From positions 1-22,423 of the forward strand of contig JAWOCQ010000104.1 in assembly GCA_046483725.1 (NCBI GenBank): a stretch of 22,423 nt of DNA, written 5' to 3'. The stretch comes from T3SED10-47 sp046483725. GTDB taxonomy: Bacteria > Bipolaricaulota > Bipolaricaulia > Bipolaricaulales > Bipolaricaulaceae. Numbering within the stretch: position 1 is the stretch's first letter; each line of letters begins with the position of its first letter. This document shows, piece by piece, positions 14,410 through 21,422 of this stretch. Below the pieces are notes generated by a model. That model ran no database searches. It had not been told where the DNA came from and worked only from the letters and a program-made list of their open reading frames with translations. The position numbers and the translations under genes were made by a program.

Positions 14410-16271
14410 GGCACCAAATTCACAGGTTCCACCAGTCCCAATTCCTCGAGTAGCCCGGAAGGCATCTCCAGCGCTATCCGGAAAGGCTCCGGGGCCTTGT
14501 ACAAGGCCTCCGTGTCGGGTTCCATGGACTCCTTACCCACGAACGTCCCGTCAGAAGAGAAGAACGCCACATCCAGCGGCAGGAACACGTGTTTCGAGCG
14601 GAATTGGGACTCCACATCGATGTCCCAGCGGGAAAGAAGAGCCACATCCTCCACCAGCTCTGCGGGAACCCCCTGCAACCTGATGAACCGCGCATGGGCT
14701 GTGTCAGCCACCAAAGCGGAGAGTTCCGCCCGCCGGCCCTCGTCATCCTCCAACACCACTGTCTCCGGCTCGAGAGCCCCCAAAAGGCCCGGGGGCCCGG
14801 GAAGGAAAGCCGTGTTCACAAGCGGAGCTTCATCCTGCAAGCCACCGCCAAGATCCATGGGGACATCCCCTACTCCGGTGTCATCCACTTCGCTACCCTC
14901 ATACCCCGAGTACCAATTCCCCTGCCCATGTGGGGCCCATCTATTCTCCCCGACATCACGCGCGTCCTGCGAGCAATCCCAAAAGAGATTCTCATACACC
15001 CGATTGTCACGCGTATCCCGCGCCAAGTAGAGCCCCTCCCACGAACGATGGAGCACGTTCCACCGCAAGGTGTTCTCAGTCGGAGAGGCCTCTCCATAGG
15101 TCTCCGGGAACAAAATGGCGACGTCGGCTCGAGCGATCATGTTCCGTTCCACGGTGCTCTGCGAGCCCGAGATGAAGAGGCCATAGCCCACATCCACCAT
15201 GGTGCAGTCGCGCACGAGGGCGTGGCTCACCTGGGCACCAACCGAAACCGCGATTTCCAAGTCCGAGAAGGCCAGCTCCTCCACCCGTGGTCCGCGGGAG
15301 GACTCCAGCTTGACCCCGTTGTTTCCGCCGAATACCAGGCCGCCGATGATGTCCACCTCACGTGCGCCTCCTTCCACCCAGATCCCGACCTGGTTGCCTG
15401 CATAGACGTTGCCCCGAGCCTCCACCCGGTCGGAGGCGGAAATCTTGAGGCCCGTGTGGTTCGCGTACAACCCGACACCCTCCACCACACTTCTGTCGGA
15501 AAGCCACAACGAGATTCCGGCATCGGCATTGTTGGCAATCCTCTCCGAGTCCCGCACCACCGTCCCCGGGGAGGACACGACGGACAGACCCGTCCCCCTG
15601 TTGTTGAACAGGTCAGCCTCCTCCACGGTCACCTCTTCAGAGAAGGCCAACTTCAGGCCGTCACCCTCTTCCACAGAGGCTCCACGGATGACGACGTTAC
15701 TCGAACCAGCTATGGTGATGTGACCGGCGTCCGAGTCTTCCAGTTCCAATACCTCATCCTCAAGCCCAAAGTGGTAATGGATCTCTTTGCCGTTCACCAA
15801 GTTGGAGCGGTCAATTTGGTGCCGGAAGTCTTGCACGGAGGCGCCTGCCACCTTGAGCCCTATCCCGCTCACGGACAGGTTGGTCTCGCGCACCGTTATG
15901 TCACGCGAGGAGACAATCTCCAGGCCATGACGGCTGCTGTCCACAATGGTGTTCTTCACTGCGCCGCCTTCCACCCGCTGGAAGTAGATGGCCGCGCCCT
16001 GGGGATCCCTCGCGCCTTTGATCACGCATTCATCGATCACAAACGCCCGGCTGGTCCCCTCAACACGGATCCCGTACTCCTCCCCTTCCGGCACCTGCAC
16101 CTGCCAACCAGAGATTAGATACGGGTCTTCCGTCGTCCCCGACCCTGCTACCACCCCGTTTTTCTCCGTGAAATCCTCATCGGAGAGAATGCTTATTGGC
16201 TCTCGCGTGGTCCCGGCGAGCACCGACGCCGCCGTCACCAAACACAATATCAACGCAAACGTTGCTTTCAT
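14406..16271 (-). CDS. Secreted parallel beta-helix protein with C-terminal DUF192 domain
   Basis: This 621-residue protein has a clear signal peptide (residues 1-19, cleavage after SVLA). A right-handed parallel beta-helix of NosD/PbH1 type follows (about 45-450): NPYLISGW-like opening, then repeats such as HGLEIVSSRDITVRETNL, NNRGTGLSVVSSPGTVVRD, NHTGLKISASDRVEARGN and VGYGLFISGSQSTVERN. The C-terminal 110 residues (from about 512) match DUF192: a VADTAHAR start, FLPLDVAFFSSDGTFVGKESMEPDTEALYKAPEP and IALEMPSGLLEELGL. Such helices often bind polysaccharides or assemble at the cell surface; DUF192 function is unknown. The start is ATG 16271, with AAGGGGGG 7 nt upstream. It is divergent from the creatininase gene and GTGA-coupled to the HAD remnant. 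Confidence 0.87.
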   Translation of the reverse strand: MKATFALILCLVTAASVLAGTTREPISILSDEDFTEKNGVVAGSGTTEDPYLISGWQVQVPEGEEYGIRVEGTSRAFVIDECVIKGARDPQGAAIYFQRVEGGAVKNTIVDSSRHGLEIVSSRDITVRETNLSVSGIGLKVAGASVQDFRHQIDRSNLVNGKEIHYHFGLEDEVLELEDSDAGHITIAGSSNVVIRGASVEEGDGLKLAFSEEVTVEEADLFNNRGTGLSVVSSPGTVVRDSERIANNADAGISLWLSDRSVVEGVGLYANHTGLKISASDRVEARGNVYAGNQVGIWVEGGAREVDIIGGLVFGGNNGVKLESSRGPRVEELAFSDLEIAVSVGAQVSHALVRDCTMVDVGYGLFISGSQSTVERNMIARADVAILFPETYGEASPTENTLRWNVLHRSWEGLYLARDTRDNRVYENLFWDCSQDARDVGENRWAPHGQGNWYSGYEGSEVDDTGVGDVPMDLGGGLQDEAPLVNTAFLPGPPGLLGALEPETVVLEDDEGRRAELSALVADTAHARFIRLQGVPAELVEDVALLSRWDIDVESQFRSKHVFLPLDVAFFSSDGTFVGKESMEPDTEALYKAPEPFRIALEMPSGLLEELGLVEPVNLVP

Positions 16272-16315
16272 TCTGTTGCCCCCCTTGTGATCACCTAAGC
16301 GCTACCTGGCGAGAG

Positions 16316-16333
16316 GTTAGCGCTGCCGCTAAC
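16316..16333. repeat. Perfect inverted repeat in divergent intergenic region
   Basis: GTTAGCG-CTGC-CGCTAAC gives 7-bp perfect arms around a 4-nt loop, centred between the divergent beta-helix and creatininase genes. There is no U-tract, so an operator is more likely than a terminator. No adjacent regulator gene suggests a binding protein. Confidence 0.45.
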
Positions 16334-16368
16334 GTGGAGCAACCTGGTGGAGACCAAGAGGAGGTCCG

Positions 16369-17130
16369 ATGGAGCTTCATAGGATGACCTGGTCCGACGC
16401 ACGGTCGGTGTTGAACGAGAACGCAGTGGCGTTGCTTCCGGTGGGATCCACAGAGCAACACGGCCCGCACCTTCCCCTGGGAACGGACACTCTGACCGCC
16501 GAAGCGGTGGCGCGGAGGGCCTGTGAACTGGGTCCATGGATCCAGCTTCCCGCTGTCCCGGTGGGGGTGTCCGGGCATCATCGGCAGTTTTGGGGGACGT
16601 TGTGGGTGGAGCCGAAGGTACTCAAGGACTACGTGAGGGGCATCGCTGAGAGCCTACAATACCATGGTGTACAACGCCTGCTGCTGGTGAACGGCCACGG
16701 GGGCAACACGCCCGCGCTCGAGGAGACAGCTCGCCAGCTCCGCAAACAGGGAACGGCCACTTACGTTTACGTCTGGTGGAGAGCTGCCGCCGAGGTGATC
16801 GCCGAGGTGGTGACCACCGGGGGCAGCCACGCCGGGGAGATGGAGACCTCCGTAGTGTTGGCGACAGAGCCAGAACTCGTACGTTCCGCACGGTATGGCG
16901 AGGCTCAGGCGGGGGCGGCCGAGACGTGGGGCCGCCAGCTCCACGGCACGAGCATTGCCTTCGACACCGTAGACTTCTCCGACAGCGGCTGTGTGGGGGA
17001 TCCCCGGCCCGCCTCTGCAGAGAAGGGAGAGCGCATGCTCCACACTGCTGCCCACAAGCTTCACGCCCTCTGCACATGGGTCAGCGAGCGGAAACTCGAT
17101 CAACTGCTCCCCAAACACCACCTGCCCTAA
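16369..17130 (+). CDS. Creatininase-family amidohydrolase
   Basis: This 253-residue protein of the creatininase/creatinine amidohydrolase family hydrolyses cyclic or linear amides with a di-metal centre. Metal-site motifs are LLPVGSTEQHGPHLPLGTDT (Glu, His, Asp), VGVSGHHRQFWGTL, LLVNGHGGNTPALEE (His) and GSHAGEMETSVVL (Glu). The length matches the family. Subgroups act on creatinine, on formamidopyrimidine intermediates (ArfB) or trim mycofactocin precursors (MftE); none of the partner genes for these is present, so the substrate is open. The ATG at 16369 has AGGAGG 4 nt upstream. It is followed by a 400-bp intergenic region; its first 150 bp (17131-17281) shows no feature I can name. Confidence 0.88.
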   Translation: MELHRMTWSDARSVLNENAVALLPVGSTEQHGPHLPLGTDTLTAEAVARRACELGPWIQLPAVPVGVSGHHRQFWGTLWVEPKVLKDYVRGIAESLQYHGVQRLLLVNGHGGNTPALEETARQLRKQGTATYVYVWWRAAAEVIAEVVTTGGSHAGEMETSVVLATEPELVRSARYGEAQAGAAETWGRQLHGTSIAFDTVDFSDSGCVGDPRPASAEKGERMLHTAAHKLHALCTWVSERKLDQLLPKHHLP

Positions 17131-17281
17131 CTCAGACCCCTCATTGCCTTGACAAACCTGCACCGAGGAAGGACCGCGGCGCAGCCACCGCGCGGACTCT
17201 TCGTGAAGGCGATCCGTGCCTGGCTTTCGGTCCATATCTTTACACTTCTGTGCCAGATAGCTCTTCGGTACACTGTCCCCC

Positions 17282-17310
17282 TTGACACTAACTCATATAA
17301 TTGCTATCAT
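17282..17310 (+). promoter_or_regulatory. Near-consensus promoter of the structured RNA
   Basis: TTGACA (17282-17287) and TATCAT (17305-17310) are 17 bp apart in an AT-rich patch. The predicted +1 is 17317-17318, the exact base where the closing stem of the RNA begins. The -10 region reads GCTATCATTAGC, with inverted GCTA/TAGC arms. Confidence 0.75.
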
Positions 17311-17317
17311 TAGCCTT

Positions 17318-17434
17318 GGATAGAGACCCTGCTCAGTGGGAGCCCGCTGAGAAGTGAGCAAGACCGTGCGGTCGGGTTGGGGCGCCGCAGTACTTGGGGG
17401 GTCTGCGGCGCCCACACCTTACTTAGGGGTATCC
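17318..17434 (+). ncRNA. Structured non-coding RNA of about 117 nt, family unassigned
   Basis: Hand folding gives a compact branched structure. The closing stem pairs GGATA 17318-17322 with 17430-17434 and CCCT 17327-17330 with 17425-17428. Hairpin A is 17332-17339 with 17344-17351 (8 bp, loop GAGC). Stem P2 pairs AAGTGAG 17352-17358 with CTTACTT 17418-17424. Hairpin B is GACC/GGTC at 17362-17373. Hairpin C is a perfect 11-bp stem, 17380-17390 with 17403-17413, with a 12-nt loop containing a run of G. The closing stem, A and P2 form a tight three-way junction with almost no unpaired bases. It begins at the predicted transcript start of its own promoter. The conserved cores of 5S rRNA, SRP RNA, T-box and common riboswitches were not found. 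No U-tract terminator follows, so the 3' end may be processed or read into the next gene. Confidence 0.65.
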
Positions 17435-17474
17435 GAACTAACCGGAGTTGCCTGCACGCCTTCTTCATCAACCT

Positions 17475-17503
17475 TTGACGTTGCGTGTACTATGTGCTAT
17501 ATT
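17475..17503 (+). promoter_or_regulatory. Promoter of the RHH-MshEN gene
   Basis: TTGACG (17475-17480) and TATATT (17498-17503) are 17 bp apart. The expected start is near 17510, giving a leader of about 23 nt with a GAGGAGGTG ribosome site. It lies between the structured RNA and the gene, so the gene does not depend on the RNA's promoter. Confidence 0.7.
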
Positions 17504-17510
17504 CTATTTG
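17490..17510. repeat. Three tandem CTATNTN heptads over the -10 region
   Basis: CTATGTG, CTATATT and CTATTTG follow one another with a 7-bp period and cover the -10 box and transcription start. Short direct repeats at this spacing are plausible sites for ribbon-helix-helix dimers, and the downstream gene encodes such a protein. Chance in an AT-rich promoter is possible. Confidence 0.4.
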
Positions 17511-17532
17511 TTACAGATTGAGAGGAGGTGCC

Positions 17533-17871
17533 GTGCAGACCACCATCTACTTTGCCGATGAGGATCGTTACCTCCTCGATTTGGTGGACAAGCTCGCCTT
17601 GCAGGAGCGCAAGTCCCGCTCGGCGATAATCCTCACCATCCTCGAGCACTACTTCGAGCGCGACAGCCGCCTAGGGGAGATTTTAGTAGATATGGGAGCA
17701 GCATCTGCACAGGATGTTCAGCATGCGCTGGAAGCGCAACAAGCCGACCCGCAGTGGCGCCCTCTTGGCGAAATCCTGGTGACCAAACGTATCGTATCCA
17801 CAGAACAGTTGGAGCGCGCTCTAGTAGTGCAGGGACGTTCACGGGGTAGATCCTCATTCCAAAGAGCCTAA
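17533..17871 (+). CDS. Ribbon-helix-helix protein fused to an MshEN-like domain
   Basis: This 112-residue protein has two domains. Residues 1-43 (TTIYFADEDRYLLDLVDKLA, then RKSRSAIILTILEHYF) look like a ribbon-helix-helix DNA-binding domain: a beta strand with alternating residues, a helix, a turn and a second helix. Residues 44-100 contain two copies of the MshEN/GspE-N motif: RLGEILVDMGAASAQDVQHA (from Arg46) and PLGEILVTKRIVSTEQLERA (from Pro67), each ending in ALxxQ. MshEN domains of type II secretion and pilus ATPases can bind c-di-GMP. The second copy lacks the leading Arg and central Gly, so binding is uncertain. The start is GTG 17533, with GAGGAGGTG upstream. It is probably a small, possibly autoregulating transcription factor. 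Confidence 0.75.
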   Translation: MQTTIYFADEDRYLLDLVDKLALQERKSRSAIILTILEHYFERDSRLGEILVDMGAASAQDVQHALEAQQADPQWRPLGEILVTKRIVSTEQLERALVVQGRSRGRSSFQRA

Positions 17872-17984
17872 CGGTTTGCCCCTTTCCATCGGTTTACTGT
17901 AGCATCCATGAATAGATCCGCAGCGACGAGCTTCCCGCACAGGGCGGGCGAACGTTGGACAAGCGCCCAACCGGAGGGGGAACG

Positions 17985-18608
17985 GTGACCGTAGTCCAGT
18001 ACGTAATTATGGCACTCCTTGGATTCCTGTTGGGAGGAATACCCACCGCGTACCTCGCCGGGCGGCTGCGGGGAATGGACATCCGCCGAGGCGGGTCGGG
18101 TAACGTGGGGGGGACCAACGTCCTGCGCCTTCTGGGCTGGCAATGGGGCCTCCCGGTGATGCTTCTGGATGCGTTTAAAGGCTACGCGCTCGTCCGTTGG
18201 CTACCGGCGATGCCCATCGCCCAGGCCGATCCCGTTCACTTGGCCCTGACCGGCGGGATTGCCGCCGTGCTAGGGCACGTATTCACACCTTATCTCAGAT
18301 TCCGTGGGGGCAAGGGCGTCGCCACTGCTGCGGGGGCACTTCTGGCCCTCGCACCGTGGCCCACCGTGATCGCGGCCGCTGTGTTCTTGGTAGTAGTGTT
18401 CACCACGCGGTTTGTCTCCCTGGGCTCGCTGGCCGCTGCCGGAGCACTCCCCCTGGGGTCGTTCCTGTTGAGCCGATACACTGCGGTGACCGTACACCCG
18501 GCCGTGCAATGGTTCGCGGTTGGTGTGGCGGCGTTGGTCGCCTGGACACATCGGGCCAACATCCACCGGCTGCTTACCGGAACCGAAAACCGCTTCCGCC
18601 GCCGGTGA
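17985..18608 (+). CDS. plsY: Glycerol-3-phosphate acyltransferase PlsY
   Basis: This 207-residue multispanning membrane enzyme transfers the acyl group from acyl-phosphate to glycerol-3-phosphate, the first acylation in phospholipid synthesis. All three active-site motifs are present: SGNVGGTNVLR (about 38-48), FRGGKGVATAAG, and HRANIHRLLTGTENR near the C-terminus. Hydrophobic segments fit about five membrane spans. The start is GTG 17985, with GGAGGGGG 4 nt upstream; an upstream in-frame ATG at 17955 lacks an SD. It lies 113 bp after the RHH-MshEN gene on the same strand, so the two may be cotranscribed, though no terminator or promoter between them settles this. Confidence 0.95.
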   Translation: MTVVQYVIMALLGFLLGGIPTAYLAGRLRGMDIRRGGSGNVGGTNVLRLLGWQWGLPVMLLDAFKGYALVRWLPAMPIAQADPVHLALTGGIAAVLGHVFTPYLRFRGGKGVATAAGALLALAPWPTVIAAAVFLVVVFTTRFVSLGSLAAAGALPLGSFLLSRYTAVTVHPAVQWFAVGVAALVAWTHRANIHRLLTGTENRFRRR

Positions 18609-18663
18609 GCCTACGGCCGCCCGGGTACCCCCCATCCCCAGGGCGCAGCTGTCCGCTGGCACC

Positions 18664-18698
18664 CCCCCGACCAACCGCGTTAGAATGGCGGTCGGGGG
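18664..18698. repeat. 9-bp perfect inverted repeat before tldD
   Basis: CCCCCGACC (18664-18672) and GGTCGGGGG (18690-18698) flank a 17-nt loop containing TAGAAT (18681-18686), a possible -10 box. The right arm ends 2 nt before AAGGGGG, the tldD ribosome site. It could be an operator or a leader hairpin masking that site. There is no U-tract. Confidence 0.5.
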
Positions 18699-18710
18699 AA
18701 GGGGGATGCG

Positions 18711-20093
18711 GTGCTGAAGCAGTTTAATTCCGTATTGGCGGCACAGTCAGTAGGGCAAGCCGATGCCCGCTGGGAGGAAAACCGGCGGGTGGTGATCACC
18801 TTCCGCGGACCCATGCTGACCGACTGTCGGACGTACTGCACTACCGGGGGGCACGTGCGATGCTTTGCCGGCGCAGGAAAGGCGCTGTCTTCGATTACGG
18901 ACCCCGCCGACGTGGAAGACGCGCTGGGGCAGGTCACCCGCTCCGCACAGGCCATGGGTTCGCGACGAAAACACCCGGTGAAACGGGCGCAAGAGCATGC
19001 GGTTGTGGGCACGTTCCATACGCCGACAACCCGGGATCCTCGGCAAGTGCCCTTGTCGGAGAAGCTGGAGCTCCTATCACACTACAATCGCCTGGCCCTC
19101 GGGATCACCGGGGTGGTCACCACCAGAGCCGAATACCAGGAGTGGTCTTCCAAACGTTGTTTCGCTTCTACGGGCGGCACTTCCGTGGAGTACGAGCTTC
19201 TTCTGGTCAACATTGTACTCCGGGTGACTGCACGCAGAAACGGCGTGGTGCAGGACACCGCCGTCTCCTTCGGCGGCTCGGCCGATTACGAACGATTGCT
19301 GGGTCGCGACGACGAGGTGCGCCGGCGCGCCGAACGCGCGGTCGAGCTCCTGTCGGCTCCCCAGGCGCGAGCCGGTGTTTTTCCCGTGGTTCTCGATCCG
19401 GATGAGGCGGGGTTGTTCATCCACGAGGCCTTCGGGCACCTGTCGGAGGCCGACGGAATCCAGCACAACCCAAGCTTTCGCAGGCGGCTCAGCTTGGGTA
19501 CGCAGATCGCTGCTCCCGAGCTTTCAGTGACCGACGATCCCCGAATAGCCGAGCTGCCAGGCACCTACGAGGTGGACGACGAAGGCGTGCCCGGGGGACG
19601 GACAGAGCTAATCAAACAAGGCACCCTAGTGGGCCGGCTTCACTCCCGCGAGACGGCCGCCGATTTTGCCGAGCCACCCTCGGGGAATATGCGCGCAGTG
19701 GATGCCTTCTACACCCCTATCATCCGCATGTCCAACATATTCATTGAGCCCGGAGAGCACGAGTTCCCCGACATGGTGGCCGCAGTGGAAGACGGCTACT
19801 ACCTGGTGGGCGCCAAGGGCGGACAGACATCAGGCGATCAGTTCACCTTCGGCGCGCAGTACGGACGGCGGATCCGCAACGGGCGGCTGGCGGAGCTGGT
19901 ACGTGATGTAAACATGTCCGGGGAGCTGTTCAGTACACTGCAGCGGGTGCGGATGGTCGGCGACGACCTTGAGTTCTCCGAGCGGGGCGGGTGCGGAAAG
20001 GGATCCTTGGGACCTATGCAGCTCAATCCCAAGTCCGGCAAAGGCGCACCCCACCTCCTCATTGACCAAGTGACCGTGGGAGGGACGCGATGA
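18711..20093 (+). CDS. tldD: Metalloprotease TldD
   Basis: This 460-residue protein of the TldD/PmbA family is the catalytic subunit of the TldD-TldE protease, which trims unfolded or RiPP-derived peptides in its central chamber. The zinc motif HEAFGH (His238, Glu239, His243) is intact, and the third ligand is probably the Cys in GGCGKG (about residue 433). Other typical blocks are TDCRTYCTTGGHVR, VLDPDEAGLFIHEAFGHLSEAD, DDEGVPGGRTELIKQGTLVG, SNIFIEPGEHEFPDMV and VGAKGGQTSGDQFTFG. The start is GTG 18711 with AAGGGGG upstream. It overlaps tldE as ATGA, so the two subunits should be made in step. Confidence 0.93.
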   Translation: MLKQFNSVLAAQSVGQADARWEENRRVVITFRGPMLTDCRTYCTTGGHVRCFAGAGKALSSITDPADVEDALGQVTRSAQAMGSRRKHPVKRAQEHAVVGTFHTPTTRDPRQVPLSEKLELLSHYNRLALGITGVVTTRAEYQEWSSKRCFASTGGTSVEYELLLVNIVLRVTARRNGVVQDTAVSFGGSADYERLLGRDDEVRRRAERAVELLSAPQARAGVFPVVLDPDEAGLFIHEAFGHLSEADGIQHNPSFRRRLSLGTQIAAPELSVTDDPRIAELPGTYEVDDEGVPGGRTELIKQGTLVGRLHSRETAADFAEPPSGNMRAVDAFYTPIIRMSNIFIEPGEHEFPDMVAAVEDGYYLVGAKGGQTSGDQFTFGAQYGRRIRNGRLAELVRDVNMSGELFSTLQRVRMVGDDLEFSERGGCGKGSLGPMQLNPKSGKGAPHLLIDQVTVGGTR

Positions 20094-21385
20094 AAGAGAT
20101 CCTGACTGACGCCGCGCAACGCGATCTGGCGGCGGAAGTGTACTGGACTACCAGGGAGCCCATGTCGGTGAGGTTCGAAGGGGGGCAGCCTTCCGCGGTG
20201 ATGCAGGACCGCGTCGACCAGTGTGCAATAAGGGTCATCCAACAAGGCAAGCTGGGCATGGCTTGCGGCAGCCGCCCCGAGGCGGCCGTGCTGTCGGCGG
20301 CTGAAGAAGCGGCAGCCGGGGGAGCCGAAGCGCCGCTGCAGTTCGCCCCCCAAAGCCCCGCCGCCCAGGATCCAGGCCCTACGGCAGCGACGATCGAGCC
20401 GGAGCACTTGCTGGAGATGGCCGAAGAGCTCCATCGGAGGGTTCTCGGGGAGCGTCCCGACATCGCTCCGGTGGTGCAGGCAACCCGCCATCACGAGACC
20501 GTGAGGATAGCCACCACCGAAGGGTTCGACGACGAGCAGACGCGGAGCTACGTGACCCTAAGCGTGAATGCTCCATTCCATGGAGCTGGAAGTAGAGTGT
20601 GGAAGACAAGAGTCCTGGAGACTACCGCCGCTGTGGACTCCCAAGAGCTTAGCGAGGAGTTCCTCGAGTGGTATGCTTGGGGAGACCGGATCTCCACACC
20701 GGCCGCCGGACGTCTCCCGGTGCTCCTGGCGCCCGGAGCCTCATTTCTCCTGTCCATGCCGCTGATGGCAGCCATATCAGGAGAGTCCCTGCACCAACGC
20801 ACATCCCCCTTGGAGGGGAGGCTCAACCAGCAGGTTCTTGGCGAGGAACTCACCATAATGGACACACCACAGGCACCGCACGATCCACTGGGACGCAGGT
20901 TCGACGACGAAGGCACACCGTGCCGTGACCGTCCACTGGTGGAGAGGGGGGTACTGCAAGGGTACCTGCTGGACCGCCGTACCGCGGCGCTTCTCTCCCA
21001 GGAATCCACAGGGAACGGCTTCAAGCGGGCGCTTTTCGGCGGGGGACCATGGGCGCCCCCGAACCCTTGGCCCGGCAGGCTCTCGGTGTCCGGGGGCAAT
21101 GTAGGATGGCGCAACCTGCTCACCAGTGTCGAGCAAGGGCTGTTGCTCTACGGCGGAATGGGCTTCCATTCAGCCAACTATTTACAGGGCAATTTCTCAG
21201 TCCAGGCTCTAGGCTACCACGTGGAGAACGGCACAGTACGAGGGCGACTCCATGGTGTGATGGTAGCCGGGAACATCTACGAGGATTTCCACGGCGTGGG
21301 GGTCAGCCAAGAGACGGTACGGCATACCGAGTACGAGAGCCCGTACATCTTGGTTCCGGAGCTTCAGGTAGCACACGGTGGCTGA
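20090..21385 (+). CDS. tldE: TldE/PmbA protease partner subunit
   Basis: This 431-residue TldD/PmbA-family protein lacks the HExxxH zinc site, as expected for the non-catalytic TldE subunit. Recognisable blocks are the N-terminal VRFEGGQPSAVMQDRVDQCAIRV, PVLLAPGASFLLSMPLMAAISGESLHQ, DTPQAPHDPLGRRFDDEGTPC, LVERGVLQGYLLDRRTAALL, and the C-terminal FSVQALGYHVENGTVRGRLHGVMVAGNIYEDF. ATG 20090 overlaps the tldD stop. In other bacteria the pair matures microcin-type peptides and degrades CcdA; no obvious precursor peptide is nearby, so housekeeping peptide degradation is the safer reading. Confidence 0.92.
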   Translation: MKEILTDAAQRDLAAEVYWTTREPMSVRFEGGQPSAVMQDRVDQCAIRVIQQGKLGMACGSRPEAAVLSAAEEAAAGGAEAPLQFAPQSPAAQDPGPTAATIEPEHLLEMAEELHRRVLGERPDIAPVVQATRHHETVRIATTEGFDDEQTRSYVTLSVNAPFHGAGSRVWKTRVLETTAAVDSQELSEEFLEWYAWGDRISTPAAGRLPVLLAPGASFLLSMPLMAAISGESLHQRTSPLEGRLNQQVLGEELTIMDTPQAPHDPLGRRFDDEGTPCRDRPLVERGVLQGYLLDRRTAALLSQESTGNGFKRALFGGGPWAPPNPWPGRLSVSGGNVGWRNLLTSVEQGLLLYGGMGFHSANYLQGNFSVQALGYHVENGTVRGRLHGVMVAGNIYEDFHGVGVSQETVRHTEYESPYILVPELQVAHGG

Positions 21386-21422
21386 CCGCGGCGCCGCAGT
21401 GGCGCGGTCGAGAGGTGCCGAG

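Noticed and set aside
14589..16118. Long plus-strand open frame (509 codons) opposite the beta-helix gene.
   Set aside because: The minus-strand gene has a signal peptide, SD and clear domains; the plus-strand product is His/Pro-rich antisense sequence.
17318..17434. Identity of the structured RNA as 5S rRNA (similar length and three-way junction), 6S RNA or T-box.
   Set aside because: 5S core sequences are absent, the T-box GGGTGGNACCGCG element is missing, and the arm layout is not the single long bulged hairpin of 6S.
17955..17984. PlsY start at ATG 17955.
   Set aside because: GTG 17985 has an ideal SD 4 nt upstream and matches the family start; the extension is hydrophilic and unconserved.
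1627..21385. SagB-type dehydrogenase, radical SAM, creatininase and TldD/TldE read together as a RiPP gene cluster.
   Set aside because: They are scattered over 20 kb on both strands among housekeeping genes, with no YcaO protein or precursor peptide.
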